Source: Gemmatimonadota bacterium
GTDB lineage: Bacteria; Gemmatimonadota; Gemmatimonadetes; Gemmatimonadales; GWC2-71-9
DNA: 14,615 nucleotides
Assembly: GCA_025360265.1 (NCBI GenBank)
Contig: JANYCP010000079.1
Location: forward strand, 1-14,615
Direction: 5' to 3'
The position numbers and the translations under genes were made by a program. Below are positions 7,121 to 14,190 of this stretch, in pieces. Under the pieces are notes generated by a model. That model saw only the letters and a list, made by a program, of their open reading frames with translations. It was not told where the DNA came from and did not search any database. Each line of letters starts with the position of its first letter. Within the stretch, counting starts at the first letter, position 1.

Positions 7121-9900
7121 GGCGTACCCTTCAGGTTGCGTTCCTTGTCAGCGTGGTCATTGCAGGTCCGCTCGCTGCACAAGGAACCGGTGGTCTGGTG
7201 GGTCGCATCATCAATGCGACCAATGAACGGGCGGTACGCGGCGCCGAGGTGCGCGTCGACGCCGGACGCTACTACACGACCGCTGACTCGCTGGGCGACT
7301 ATCGGTTGCGCGGACTCTCCGAAGGGTTTCACACGCTGACGATCAACTTTCCGGGATACAGTCCGGCGCGTCGCGATCGCGTCGAGATTCGCTCTGGCGA
7401 AATCACCCGAGCTGACGTGCGCCTCGCCCCGGTCGCTGTGCAACTCGCCGAGCTTCGCGGGGTTGGTGTGCAGGATCCCGTGCTCGATCCACTGGCGACG
7501 CAGACGGAACAGCGGATCACGGCCGATCAACTCAGGCGGCTTCCCGTCACATCGCTCGATCAGGCGATCGAGATGCAGGCTGGTGTCGTGGGCGGAAGCT
7601 ACCGTGGCGGCCGGCCGGGCCAGCAGGCATTTGTTCTGGATGGGTTCGGCATCAAGAACCAATTGGATGCATCGACCAACGGCGTGACAGCCATCCAGAT
7701 CCCGCCGGACCTCATCACCTCCGCATCGTTGGTGACCAACGGCTTCTCCGCCCGATATGGGCAAGCGATTTCAGGCGTCGTCGATGTCACCACCAAGGAT
7801 GGTGGCGACAAGTGGCGCGGTCGGATGGCGTACGAGAACGACCGACCGCTCAGCGCCGGCGCCGACCATGGCATCGACCGCATGGTGCTCCAGGCCGACG
7901 GTCCGCTCGGCAAGAAGCTCAGGGCAGTGGGCATCATCGATCTGAACGGTCAGCTCGATGGCGACCCGTCCAGCGCGCCTGCGCCGACCGACCCACTCGA
8001 TCCGCGATCGACCGCACCATATCCGTTGCCGCACAGCAGCACCGAGACGTGGAGTGCTGCTGCCAAGCTCACCATGCCGTTCTCGAGCCGCTTGGTCGGC
8101 CGGCTGTTTGGACTGATGACGACGCAGCAGGCGTATCTGTACGATCCAGTCTACAAGTACGATCCGAATGATGGTCCCGGCAGTCGCACCGATGGCAAGC
8201 TCTTCACCGCACACCTGCAGCTCCTGCCGCCGGCGCAAACGCAGGCGCCGATATTCGGCGACCTGCGCATTGGGTACTTCGACAAGCAGTTTGTTCGCGG
8301 CTCCGTGGACGCTCCCGACTACAAGTTCGGCGCGTTCACCATGAAGCGCCTGAACATTCTCGACGAAGCGATCGCCAAGAAACAGGACACGCTGGCAACG
8401 CGCGCTGCCTTGGCGGATTTCGGCACACCGCAATTCGCCAGCAACACACCGTGGGGCGTGCCGGCCTTCTTCAAGAGCGAAGCGGGCGCTGGCGAATTGT
8501 CGTGGAATGAGTTTTCCGAGTTGCGCGCCCAGGTCGACGCCACGGCCGGCCTTGGCCGCTACATCGACTTGTACTTCGGTGGCATGTACGCCGCCCAGAC
8601 AGTCAAGACATTCCAGCGCGTGCTCGCGTACGAGCCAGTCGGCGCCATCGCGCCCAGCGGCGGGCTGACTCCGCCACCGACGGCGTCGAATTTCAACCCG
8701 GCGATCTCGGGTGCCTACGTCGAAGGACAGGCTCGCATCGGAGAGCTCGGATTCACCGCCGGCGTGCGAATGGATGGCTTCTCCCCCGGCGGCGCCAACG
8801 TCAATAACAAGACGCTTGCCGCGCACACATCGCTCAATCCGCGTGCGGCGGTGTCGACGATGGTGGCCGGTGCGACGTTTGTCGCGAGCCTCGGCAAATT
8901 TTCGCAGGCACCCGACCTGCAGTACCTGGTCAACTCCGCGTTCGACGACACGACGCGCACCGGCCGGTTCCGCCCGGGCAATCCGAATCTCGGTTTCGAA
9001 TCGGCGATGCAGTATGAGCTGAGCGTGCGCGTGCGCCTGCTCACCGGCAACAGCGTCAAGATCAATATTTACGACAAGCACCTCGACGGTCTCGTCGCCT
9101 CCGTGCCGCTCAACGTCAATCCCGATTCGTCGCAGTTCGTTAATGCCGACATCGGCACCGTGACCGGCGCTGAAGTGATCTTCGAGCAGGAGCTGACGAA
9201 GAACTGGGGCGTCAAGGTGTCTGGCGTCGTGCAACAGGCGACCGCGACCGTGAGCAATGCGTTCAATATCTACAACAGGACATCGGTCGACCCGAACACG
9301 CACGACACGATCACGGCATCACGCTTTCAGTTTCCGCTCGATTACGACCGCCGCCTGGCACTCACGGCAGTCGTGACCGGTCAGATCGACTCAACGATCG
9401 GCTTCAAGCCCTTTGCTGGGTTGGAAATTTCGGCGGTCGGCCACTACTGGACCGGCCTGCCATACACGCGGACGAGCCTCGTCGGCGACACGCTCATCGG
9501 TGCGGTCAACGGCAGCCGTCTGCCTAACCAGAAATCGCTTGACATGCTGCTGCGCCGACCGATTCGCCTGGGCAAGTGGAATGGCGGGATCTACCTCGAC
9601 ATCCGCAACGTGCTCAACACGGTCAACCAGACCAGCGTGCGACGCGACACCGGAACACCGACGCCCGCAGACAGCACGATCACGTTGCTGGCAACGGCAG
9701 CGTACAACGCCAATCCAAACCCGATTCCGTACGAATCACCACGCTATCGCCGCGCCGCGGACCTCAACGGCGATGGCCTGATTTCCGGCCAGACTGAACT
9801 GATGCCGCTCTACATGTCCGCAGCGCGCGACTATACCTGGCCGCTTTTCGTCTACGGACCGCCGCGCCTGATCCGGTTCGGTATGGAACTGCTCTTCTAG
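7117..9900 (+). CDS. TonB-dependent outer-membrane receptor with carboxypeptidase-like N-domain
   Basis: 927 residues. A Sec signal is seen at 1-21 (MRRTLQVAFLVSVVIAG, cleavage near LAA-Q). Residues 25-105 form a carboxypeptidase-regulatory-like beta-sandwich (GGLVGRIINATNERAVRGAE, LGDYRLRGLSEGFHTL). The plug covers about 132-230: LRRLPVTSLDQAIEMQAGVV, FVLDGFGIKNQLD and FSARYGQAISGVVDVTTKDG are standard plug motifs. The rest is a 22-strand-type barrel ending in the aromatic terminal strand RFGMELLF expected for BAM-dependent insertion. I could not identify a TonB box. An Asp/Asn-rich loop DLNGDGLISGQTE (882-894) near the C-terminus resembles a calcium loop. There is no Shine-Dalgarno; translation probably depends on the overlapping lipoprotein gene. 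These receptors import or bind ligands such as metal chelates, cofactors, glycans or peptides; the ligand here is unknown. Confidence 0.93.
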   Translation: MRRTLQVAFLVSVVIAGPLAAQGTGGLVGRIINATNERAVRGAEVRVDAGRYYTTADSLGDYRLRGLSEGFHTLTINFPGYSPARRDRVEIRSGEITRADVRLAPVAVQLAELRGVGVQDPVLDPLATQTEQRITADQLRRLPVTSLDQAIEMQAGVVGGSYRGGRPGQQAFVLDGFGIKNQLDASTNGVTAIQIPPDLITSASLVTNGFSARYGQAISGVVDVTTKDGGDKWRGRMAYENDRPLSAGADHGIDRMVLQADGPLGKKLRAVGIIDLNGQLDGDPSSAPAPTDPLDPRSTAPYPLPHSSTETWSAAAKLTMPFSSRLVGRLFGLMTTQQAYLYDPVYKYDPNDGPGSRTDGKLFTAHLQLLPPAQTQAPIFGDLRIGYFDKQFVRGSVDAPDYKFGAFTMKRLNILDEAIAKKQDTLATRAALADFGTPQFASNTPWGVPAFFKSEAGAGELSWNEFSELRAQVDATAGLGRYIDLYFGGMYAAQTVKTFQRVLAYEPVGAIAPSGGLTPPPTASNFNPAISGAYVEGQARIGELGFTAGVRMDGFSPGGANVNNKTLAAHTSLNPRAAVSTMVAGATFVASLGKFSQAPDLQYLVNSAFDDTTRTGRFRPGNPNLGFESAMQYELSVRVRLLTGNSVKINIYDKHLDGLVASVPLNVNPDSSQFVNADIGTVTGAEVIFEQELTKNWGVKVSGVVQQATATVSNAFNIYNRTSVDPNTHDTITASRFQFPLDYDRRLALTAVVTGQIDSTIGFKPFAGLEISAVGHYWTGLPYTRTSLVGDTLIGAVNGSRLPNQKSLDMLLRRPIRLGKWNGGIYLDIRNVLNTVNQTSVRRDTGTPTPADSTITLLATAAYNANPNPIPYESPRYRRAADLNGDGLISGQTELMPLYMSAARDYTWPLFVYGPPRLIRFGMELLF

Positions 9901-9904
9901 GAGA
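9899..9904 (+). promoter_or_regulatory. Ribosome binding site for the TauE/SafE gene
   Basis: AGGAGA overlaps the receptor stop codon and ends 4 bases before ATG 9909. It supports this start and a transcript shared with the receptor gene. Confidence 0.65.
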
Positions 9905-9908
9905 TCGA

Positions 9909-10268
9909 ATGCCCGTCCTGTATGTCGTGATCGGCCTCATCGCTGGGCTGCTCGCTGGTGTCTTTGGCATCGGCGGCGGCATCGTCATCGTGCCAGCGCT
10001 GGCACTCTGGATGGGGATGGCCCAGCGCCGAGCGGTCGGAACGTCGATCGCGGCGCTGCTGTTGCCGGTCGGTATTCTCGCCGCCTGGCAATACTGGAAC
10101 GAAGGAAACATCGACGTGCGCGGTGCGCTGCTCATCGCGCTCGGCATCACGGTCGGCGCTTTCATCAGCGCGCGGTACTCGCAGGGCGTGGCACCGGCCA
10201 CCCTGCAGCGTGGCTTCGCCGTCCTGCTGCTCATCGTTGCCGTTCGCATGTGGGTCAAGGCGAGCTAG
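9909..10268 (+). CDS. Half-size TauE/SafE (TSUP) family membrane protein
   Basis: 119 residues, almost all hydrophobic, with about four membrane segments (3-19, 22-36, 45-60, 72-88) and possibly a fifth at 101-115. The family hallmark is GLLAGVFGIGGGIVIVPAL (13-31) followed by AVGTS (42-46). TauE/SafE proteins are usually about 250 residues made of two such repeats; this one has a single repeat and presumably works as a dimer. The family exports or imports sulfur-containing anions such as sulfite, sulfoacetate or thiosulfate. The gene starts 8 bases after the receptor stop with a good ribosome site and ends 6 bases before a TsdA-like cytochrome gene. That neighbour strengthens a sulfur-oxyanion role, which remains inference. 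I see no frameshift that would explain the short length; the stop is followed at once by the next gene. Confidence 0.86.
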   Translation: MPVLYVVIGLIAGLLAGVFGIGGGIVIVPALALWMGMAQRRAVGTSIAALLLPVGILAAWQYWNEGNIDVRGALLIALGITVGAFISARYSQGVAPATLQRGFAVLLLIVAVRMWVKAS

Positions 10269-10274
10269 CCGCAC

Positions 10275-11099
10275 GTGCGCCATGTGATGGCGGTCGTGCT
10301 GGTACTTGCGGCGTGCGCTCGCCAATCGCCTGATGGTGTCGCCAATGCGACCCCTTCCGATTCGACGCTCCGTGCGCCCAATGGCGACCTGGTCCCTGGG
10401 GGTGATCTGGGACGCAGCATTCTGCGAGGACACGCGATCCTCGCCGCCACTCGCGATTCATTGCCCGATCACGTTGGCAGCTCGCTCCGATGCACGTCAT
10501 GTCATCTCGCTGACGGTCGCGGCGAGAACGCATTGCCACTGACCGGTGTCTACGCGCGATTTCCGCAGTACCGGTCGCGCGCAGCGACCGTGCAGCGACT
10601 GGAAGACCGGATCAACGACTGCTTCCTCCGGTCGCTCAACGGGACCGCACTCGCGTTCGATGATCCGGCGATGCGCGACATCGTCGCCTATCTCGCCTTC
10701 ATCTCGCGCGGGGTGCCGATCGCGGACCAGCCGCCGCAGGTTGCTGCGGGAGCAACCACCGGTGATACGGTGGCCGGCCTCCGAGTGTTCGTGGCGCAAT
10801 GCGCCCGCTGTCATGGCGCGGATGGTGGCGGCTCTGTGGCGCCGGTGTATCCCCCGCTGTGGGGAGCAAAGAGCTTCAATATCGGTGCGGGGATGGCGCG
10901 GGTGCGCACTGCGAGCGCGTTCGTGAAGCACAATATGCCGTTTGATATGCCGGGAACACTCACCGACGTCGATGCGCTCAACGTGGCGGCGTACGTGATG
11001 TCGCGGCCGCGCCCTGATTTCATTGGCAAGGAAAAGGACTGGCCGAACGGTGACGCACCGCCCGACACTCCCTACAAGACAGGCCCCAAGAAGCCGTAG
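10275..11099 (+). CDS. tsdA: TsdA-like dihaem cytochrome c lipoprotein (putative thiosulfate dehydrogenase)
   Basis: 274 residues from GTG 10275. Later starts (GTG 10284, ATG 10287) remove the Arg and His before the hydrophobic signal MAVVLVLAAC, so the first GTG is preferred. The lipobox LAAC gives lipidated Cys14. Two haem sites are seen: CTSCH (73-77) and CARCH (176-180). Between them FPQYRSR (96-102) and ERIND-type sequence LEDRINDCFLRSLNG (109-123) match TsdA, in which the Cys of this block (Cys116 here) is the unusual second axial ligand of the active haem. Met221 in KHNMPF fits the distal ligand of haem 2. TsdA oxidises two thiosulfates to tetrathionate, or the reverse, and passes electrons to cytochrome c. 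Family assignment is good; actual thiosulfate activity is inferred. It follows a TauE/SafE gene by 6 bases. Its stop directly abuts the stop of the convergent cytochrome gene. Confidence 0.78.
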   Translation: MRHVMAVVLVLAACARQSPDGVANATPSDSTLRAPNGDLVPGGDLGRSILRGHAILAATRDSLPDHVGSSLRCTSCHLADGRGENALPLTGVYARFPQYRSRAATVQRLEDRINDCFLRSLNGTALAFDDPAMRDIVAYLAFISRGVPIADQPPQVAAGATTGDTVAGLRVFVAQCARCHGADGGGSVAPVYPPLWGAKSFNIGAGMARVRTASAFVKHNMPFDMPGTLTDVDALNVAAYVMSRPRPDFIGKEKDWPNGDAPPDTPYKTGPKKP

Positions 11100-11987
11100 T
11101 TACTGCTTACCGAACTCCTTCGGTGGCAGGCTTTGCAGATAGAGCCATGTTGCTTCGATTTCCACGTCAGTCATCCGCTTCGTGTAACGCCACGGCATGA
11201 ACGTGTCGATCGGCGTCCCCGACGGCTGCACCCCATCGCGAAGTGCGCGACGTAAATCACCCAGCGTCCACCCTTTCAAACCGGCAGGGGTGAGATTCGC
11301 CGGCACCTTGAAATTGCTCGGCGCACCCGGCAACGGGCCGCCAGAGAGCGATGGATTGTGGCAGCTGCGGCAGCCGCCGATCGTCACGAGATACTTGCCA
11401 TAGGCTGCCGACGCTGCCGCTGGCATCGAATCAGGCGCCGCTTGCCCGTGGTTGATCACCTCGGCGGGAAAGAGCGGCTGGCCGATCGCGACAAGCATTC
11501 GCGCGAGTGGTCCCAGTGAGCTTGCCGGCCATTCGTGGTCGACCGCCGGTCGGCTGCGAATGTAGACCAGCGCGTTGATCAGGTCGGCGTGCGACAGCTC
11601 GGAATACGCATCGGACGGCATCATCAACAGCGCCGACCCATCGGGTCGAATGCCATGTGTCACAGCCGTGACGAAGTCGGCGTCCGACCAAGTGCCGATC
11701 CCGCCCTTGCCTCGCGTCAGGTTCGGCGCGTACACGTGGGCGAATTTACCATCGTCAATGAGCACCTTCCCGCCAAAATCGTCGCCGTGACAGGCGCCGC
11801 ACTTCGTCAGCGCAATCGCAACGTGTTCGCCGCGCGCAATCGATTCCGTGTCCGTCGGAAACGTCAGTGCAACACGTGGCACGTCAAACTTGCGACTCAG
11901 GTGCCGATTGCTGATCACATAGATCACCAGCACGATGATGATGATGAACGTGACAACCGCGATGAGAATTCGTTTCAGCCACTTCAT
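11100..11987 (-). CDS. Membrane-anchored dihaem cytochrome c
   Basis: 295 residues. A single N-terminal membrane helix (MKWLKRILIAVVTF through residue 26) anchors it with the haem domains in the periplasm. Two cytochrome c modules of similar sequence follow. Module 1 has CGACH (63-67), APNLT (87-91), SDADFVTAVTHGIRPDG and a probable Met ligand in LLMMPSDAY (Met123). Module 2 has CRSCH (206-210), PANLTP (229-234), LGDLRRALRDGVQPSG and Met264 in DTFMPWR. The arrangement resembles the cytochrome subunits of membrane-bound dehydrogenases, but no dehydrogenase subunit lies in this window. Its start overlaps the stop of the POT transporter gene by ATGA (11984-11987), so the two are probably translated together. 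It could pass electrons from a partner such as the convergent TsdA-like protein to an oxidase; that is a guess from position. Confidence 0.9.
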   Translation of the reverse strand: MKWLKRILIAVVTFIIIIVLVIYVISNRHLSRKFDVPRVALTFPTDTESIARGEHVAIALTKCGACHGDDFGGKVLIDDGKFAHVYAPNLTRGKGGIGTWSDADFVTAVTHGIRPDGSALLMMPSDAYSELSHADLINALVYIRSRPAVDHEWPASSLGPLARMLVAIGQPLFPAEVINHGQAAPDSMPAAASAAYGKYLVTIGGCRSCHNPSLSGGPLPGAPSNFKVPANLTPAGLKGWTLGDLRRALRDGVQPSGTPIDTFMPWRYTKRMTDVEIEATWLYLQSLPPKEFGKQ

Positions 11988-13540
11988 TCCGGCACCGACG
12001 ACGACGCAAGCATTCGCTTGATCGGCTTCACGAGCAATGTCAGCACGATGGCGAAGAACATGGCGAAGGCGGCACCGAGCCCGAACACCTTGGCGGGCGA
12101 CAGCGACTCATAGAGGCCTGCCATGTTGCCGGCGATGAAGTTGCCGACCGACGTGGCGAGGAACCAGACGCCCATCATCAGCGACGCAACACGCGCCGGC
12201 GCCAGGCGCGTCATCGCCGACAGCCCGACCGGACTGAGGCAGAGTTCGCCGATGGTGGCGAACAGGTACGAAAGCATCAACCAGATCCAGCCGACCTTGT
12301 TGCCGTTCGCGGCCATCGAGGCCGCTGGCACCATGATGACGAACGACAGTGATGCGAAGAGGAGGCCCACCGCGAACTTGGCGGGGCTCGACGGATTGCG
12401 GCTGCCGAGCTTGACCCAGATCCAGGCAAAGACCGGCGACAACAGCACGATCCACCCAGAATTGACCGACTGCCAAGAGCCTGACGTGAAAGTCATGCCG
12501 AGAACTTCATTTTTCACACTGCGATCAGCAAAGAGAGTGAGCGTCGAAGCGGCTTGCTCGAACACCGACCAGAACACGGCGGCCGCAAAGAATAGGACCG
12601 TGATGACGATGAGCCGATTGCGCTCGTCGCGGGTCCAGTTGCCGCTCAGGAAGAGCCAGGCAAAGAACGCCACCACCGTGGCCGGCAGGATGTACTTGAA
12701 CGACCCCGCGATCTTGTCCGGCGTGATCGCGATTGTTCCGGTCGCATTCAGGCCGATCAACACGGCGAGAATGGCGAGTGACAGCAGCACGCCCTTGCCG
12801 AATGTCGCCTTCGCCCGACCGATTTCCTCGGTACCGGTCACTGCCGGTGCCCGCCCGGCTTCACCGAGCGCCTTGGCATCGATCACATACCATATCAGTC
12901 CGAAGAACATCCCGACGGCCGCCGCACCGAAGCCCCAGTGCCACGAATTTTCCGGCCGGATCCCCCAGCCCACCAGCCGCGCCTTGAACGAATCGCTCTG
13001 CGCCAATCCGGACGTCACCAGCGGGGCAACCATCGCACCGATGTTGATGCCCATGTAAAAAATGGAAAACCCACCATCGCGCCGAACATCTTCTTTGGAG
13101 TAGAGCTGGCCTACCATCGTCGAGATATTCGGCTTGAGCAATCCGGTCCCGATGATGATGAAGAAGAGTCCGAGAAAAAACGTTGGTTGGGCTGGGATCG
13201 CGAGACAGATATGCCCCAGCATGATAATCGAGCCACCAATGAATACTGCTCGTCGCTGCCCAAGCAGACGATCGGCCATCCAGCCACCGGGCAGCGCAGA
13301 GAGATACACCAGTGAGGCGTACATGCCGTAGATCGGTCCGGCCTTCTCCACGCTCCAGCCGAGTCCCCCGCCAATCAGTGGCGTTGTCATGAAGAGGACC
13401 AGAATGGCGCGAAGCCCGTAGAACGAAAAGCGCTCCCAGACTTCAGTGAAGAATAGCGTTCGCAAACCGGCGGGCTGTCCAAAGAATCCGGTTTGCGGCG
13501 GCAACGTCATTGGTGCTTGCGTGGTGGCGTTCGGTTGCAT
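11984..13540 (-). CDS. POT/PTR2-family proton-dependent oligopeptide transporter
   Basis: 518 residues with about 14 hydrophobic membrane segments. The proton-coupling signature ExxERFxxYG is present as EVWERFSFYG (33-42). Further family blocks are LPGGWMADRLLGQRRAVFIGG (near 83-103), GTGLLKPNISTMVGQLY (131-147) and FSIFYMGINIGAMVAP (158-173). These identify the peptide-transporter (POT) branch of the major facilitator superfamily, which takes up di- and tripeptides with protons across the inner membrane. Length is normal for bacterial members with 14 helices. No strong ribosome site precedes ATG 13540; an ATG at residue 11 is an alternative start. It lies 37 bases after a coiled-coil protein gene and overlaps the downstream cytochrome c gene. 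Pairing with a cytochrome is unusual for a peptide carrier. The M1 peptidase at the left edge could supply peptides, but they are 11 kb apart. Confidence 0.94.
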   Translation of the reverse strand: MQPNATTQAPMTLPPQTGFFGQPAGLRTLFFTEVWERFSFYGLRAILVLFMTTPLIGGGLGWSVEKAGPIYGMYASLVYLSALPGGWMADRLLGQRRAVFIGGSIIMLGHICLAIPAQPTFFLGLFFIIIGTGLLKPNISTMVGQLYSKEDVRRDGGFSIFYMGINIGAMVAPLVTSGLAQSDSFKARLVGWGIRPENSWHWGFGAAAVGMFFGLIWYVIDAKALGEAGRAPAVTGTEEIGRAKATFGKGVLLSLAILAVLIGLNATGTIAITPDKIAGSFKYILPATVVAFFAWLFLSGNWTRDERNRLIVITVLFFAAAVFWSVFEQAASTLTLFADRSVKNEVLGMTFTSGSWQSVNSGWIVLLSPVFAWIWVKLGSRNPSSPAKFAVGLLFASLSFVIMVPAASMAANGNKVGWIWLMLSYLFATIGELCLSPVGLSAMTRLAPARVASLMMGVWFLATSVGNFIAGNMAGLYESLSPAKVFGLGAAFAMFFAIVLTLLVKPIKRMLASSSVPE

Positions 13541-13577
13541 GAGATGGCCGGTTGGAGTGGGCCCGCTAAGACCTGAA

Positions 13578-14114
13578 CTACTTGCGCTCGCCGAACTTCT
13601 TTTTCAAGTGTTCGAGTTGTGCGTCGACTGCCGCTTCTCTCGCACGTTGATCCATCAATGCCTGATCCACCGATGAGATCCGGTCGGGCGATGCCAACGG
13701 ATCTGCCGGCGCCGGCGCATCGAGCGCTACACCGCGCGACGCCGACTGGAACCGCTGTTTCGTTTCCTCGTAATCCCGCTGCGCCATGGCCAATTCATCG
13801 CGCTGCACGATCACCTTGCGTTCGAGCAGGCCGACCCGCTCCCGCGCCTTGGCGGTGAACTCGTCGGCCAAGCGCACCGTTTCGTGGTCGCCAATCTCCA
13901 GCGCAGCCTGGCCGCGGCGGGCGTAGTCCGCCGCTTCCTTCCGGGCGACTTCCAGTTCGCGCTCCGAGCGGGTCTGCGCTTCGGTCAACTGACCGATGCC
14001 AACCTTGAACTCCACCAGCGCGTCGCGCAGAGTGGCGGCCTGTTCCCGCGAAGATGTCCTAGTCCCTGCCGCGAAGATGCGGTCGAGGTGTGCCTTGATG
14101 TCGTCGAGGTCCAT
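13578..14114 (-). CDS. Coiled-coil protein, possibly PspA/IM30-like
   Basis: 178 residues with no signal peptide or membrane segment, so probably cytoplasmic. Residues 45-125 are a long charged helix with heptad character (LEVARKEAADYARRGQAALE, LLERKVIVQRDELAMAQRDY). A Pro/Ala-rich linker follows (131-143), then a short C-terminal helix VDAQLEHLKKKFGE (163-176). The AARRGQAALEIGDHETVRLA-type segment (64-83) and the short C-terminal helix recall PspA/IM30 membrane-stress proteins, which are usually about 220-230 residues; this is shorter and lacks an obvious amphipathic N-terminal helix. The assignment is tentative. It is the first gene of a minus-strand run with the POT transporter, 37 bases upstream of it, and has its own promoter at 14140-14169. 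Confidence 0.8.
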   Translation of the reverse strand: MDLDDIKAHLDRIFAAGTRTSSREQAATLRDALVEFKVGIGQLTEAQTRSERELEVARKEAADYARRGQAALEIGDHETVRLADEFTAKARERVGLLERKVIVQRDELAMAQRDYEETKQRFQSASRGVALDAPAPADPLASPDRISSVDQALMDQRAREAAVDAQLEHLKKKFGERK

Positions 14115-14139
14115 TCGGGCTGCTGAAGGGGAATGCGGA

Positions 14140-14169
14140 ATGCTACCTGCCGTGCGGCCGGGCGGTCAA
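14140..14169 (-). promoter_or_regulatory. Sigma-70-type promoter for the coiled-coil gene
   Basis: On the minus strand TTGACC (14169-14164) and TAGCAT (14145-14140) are separated by 18 bases. The implied start of transcription is near 14133, giving a leader of about 19 bases before ATG 14114. This is the best -35/-10 pair in the window. Confidence 0.55.
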
Positions 14170-14178
14170 GCAGCCTGC

Positions 14179-14190
14179 TACATTGCTGCC
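14179..14190 (+). promoter_or_regulatory. Possible leaderless promoter (-10 TACATT)
   Basis: TACATT (14179-14184) ends 6 bases before ATG 14191, so the transcript would start at or near the start codon. No Shine-Dalgarno is present in GCTGCC. The layout is the same as at 4743-4755. No clear -35 box is seen. Confidence 0.3.

Noticed and set aside
7771..9303. 510-codon open frame on the minus strand inside the TonB receptor gene
   Set aside because: Composition is a shadow of the receptor codons (Arg/Val/Glu-rich), with no recognisable motif and no promoter.
12123..13058. 311-codon plus-strand frame opposite the POT transporter
   Set aside because: The minus frame has clear POT signature motifs and membrane helices; the plus frame is a compositional shadow rich in Ala, Pro, Thr and Arg.
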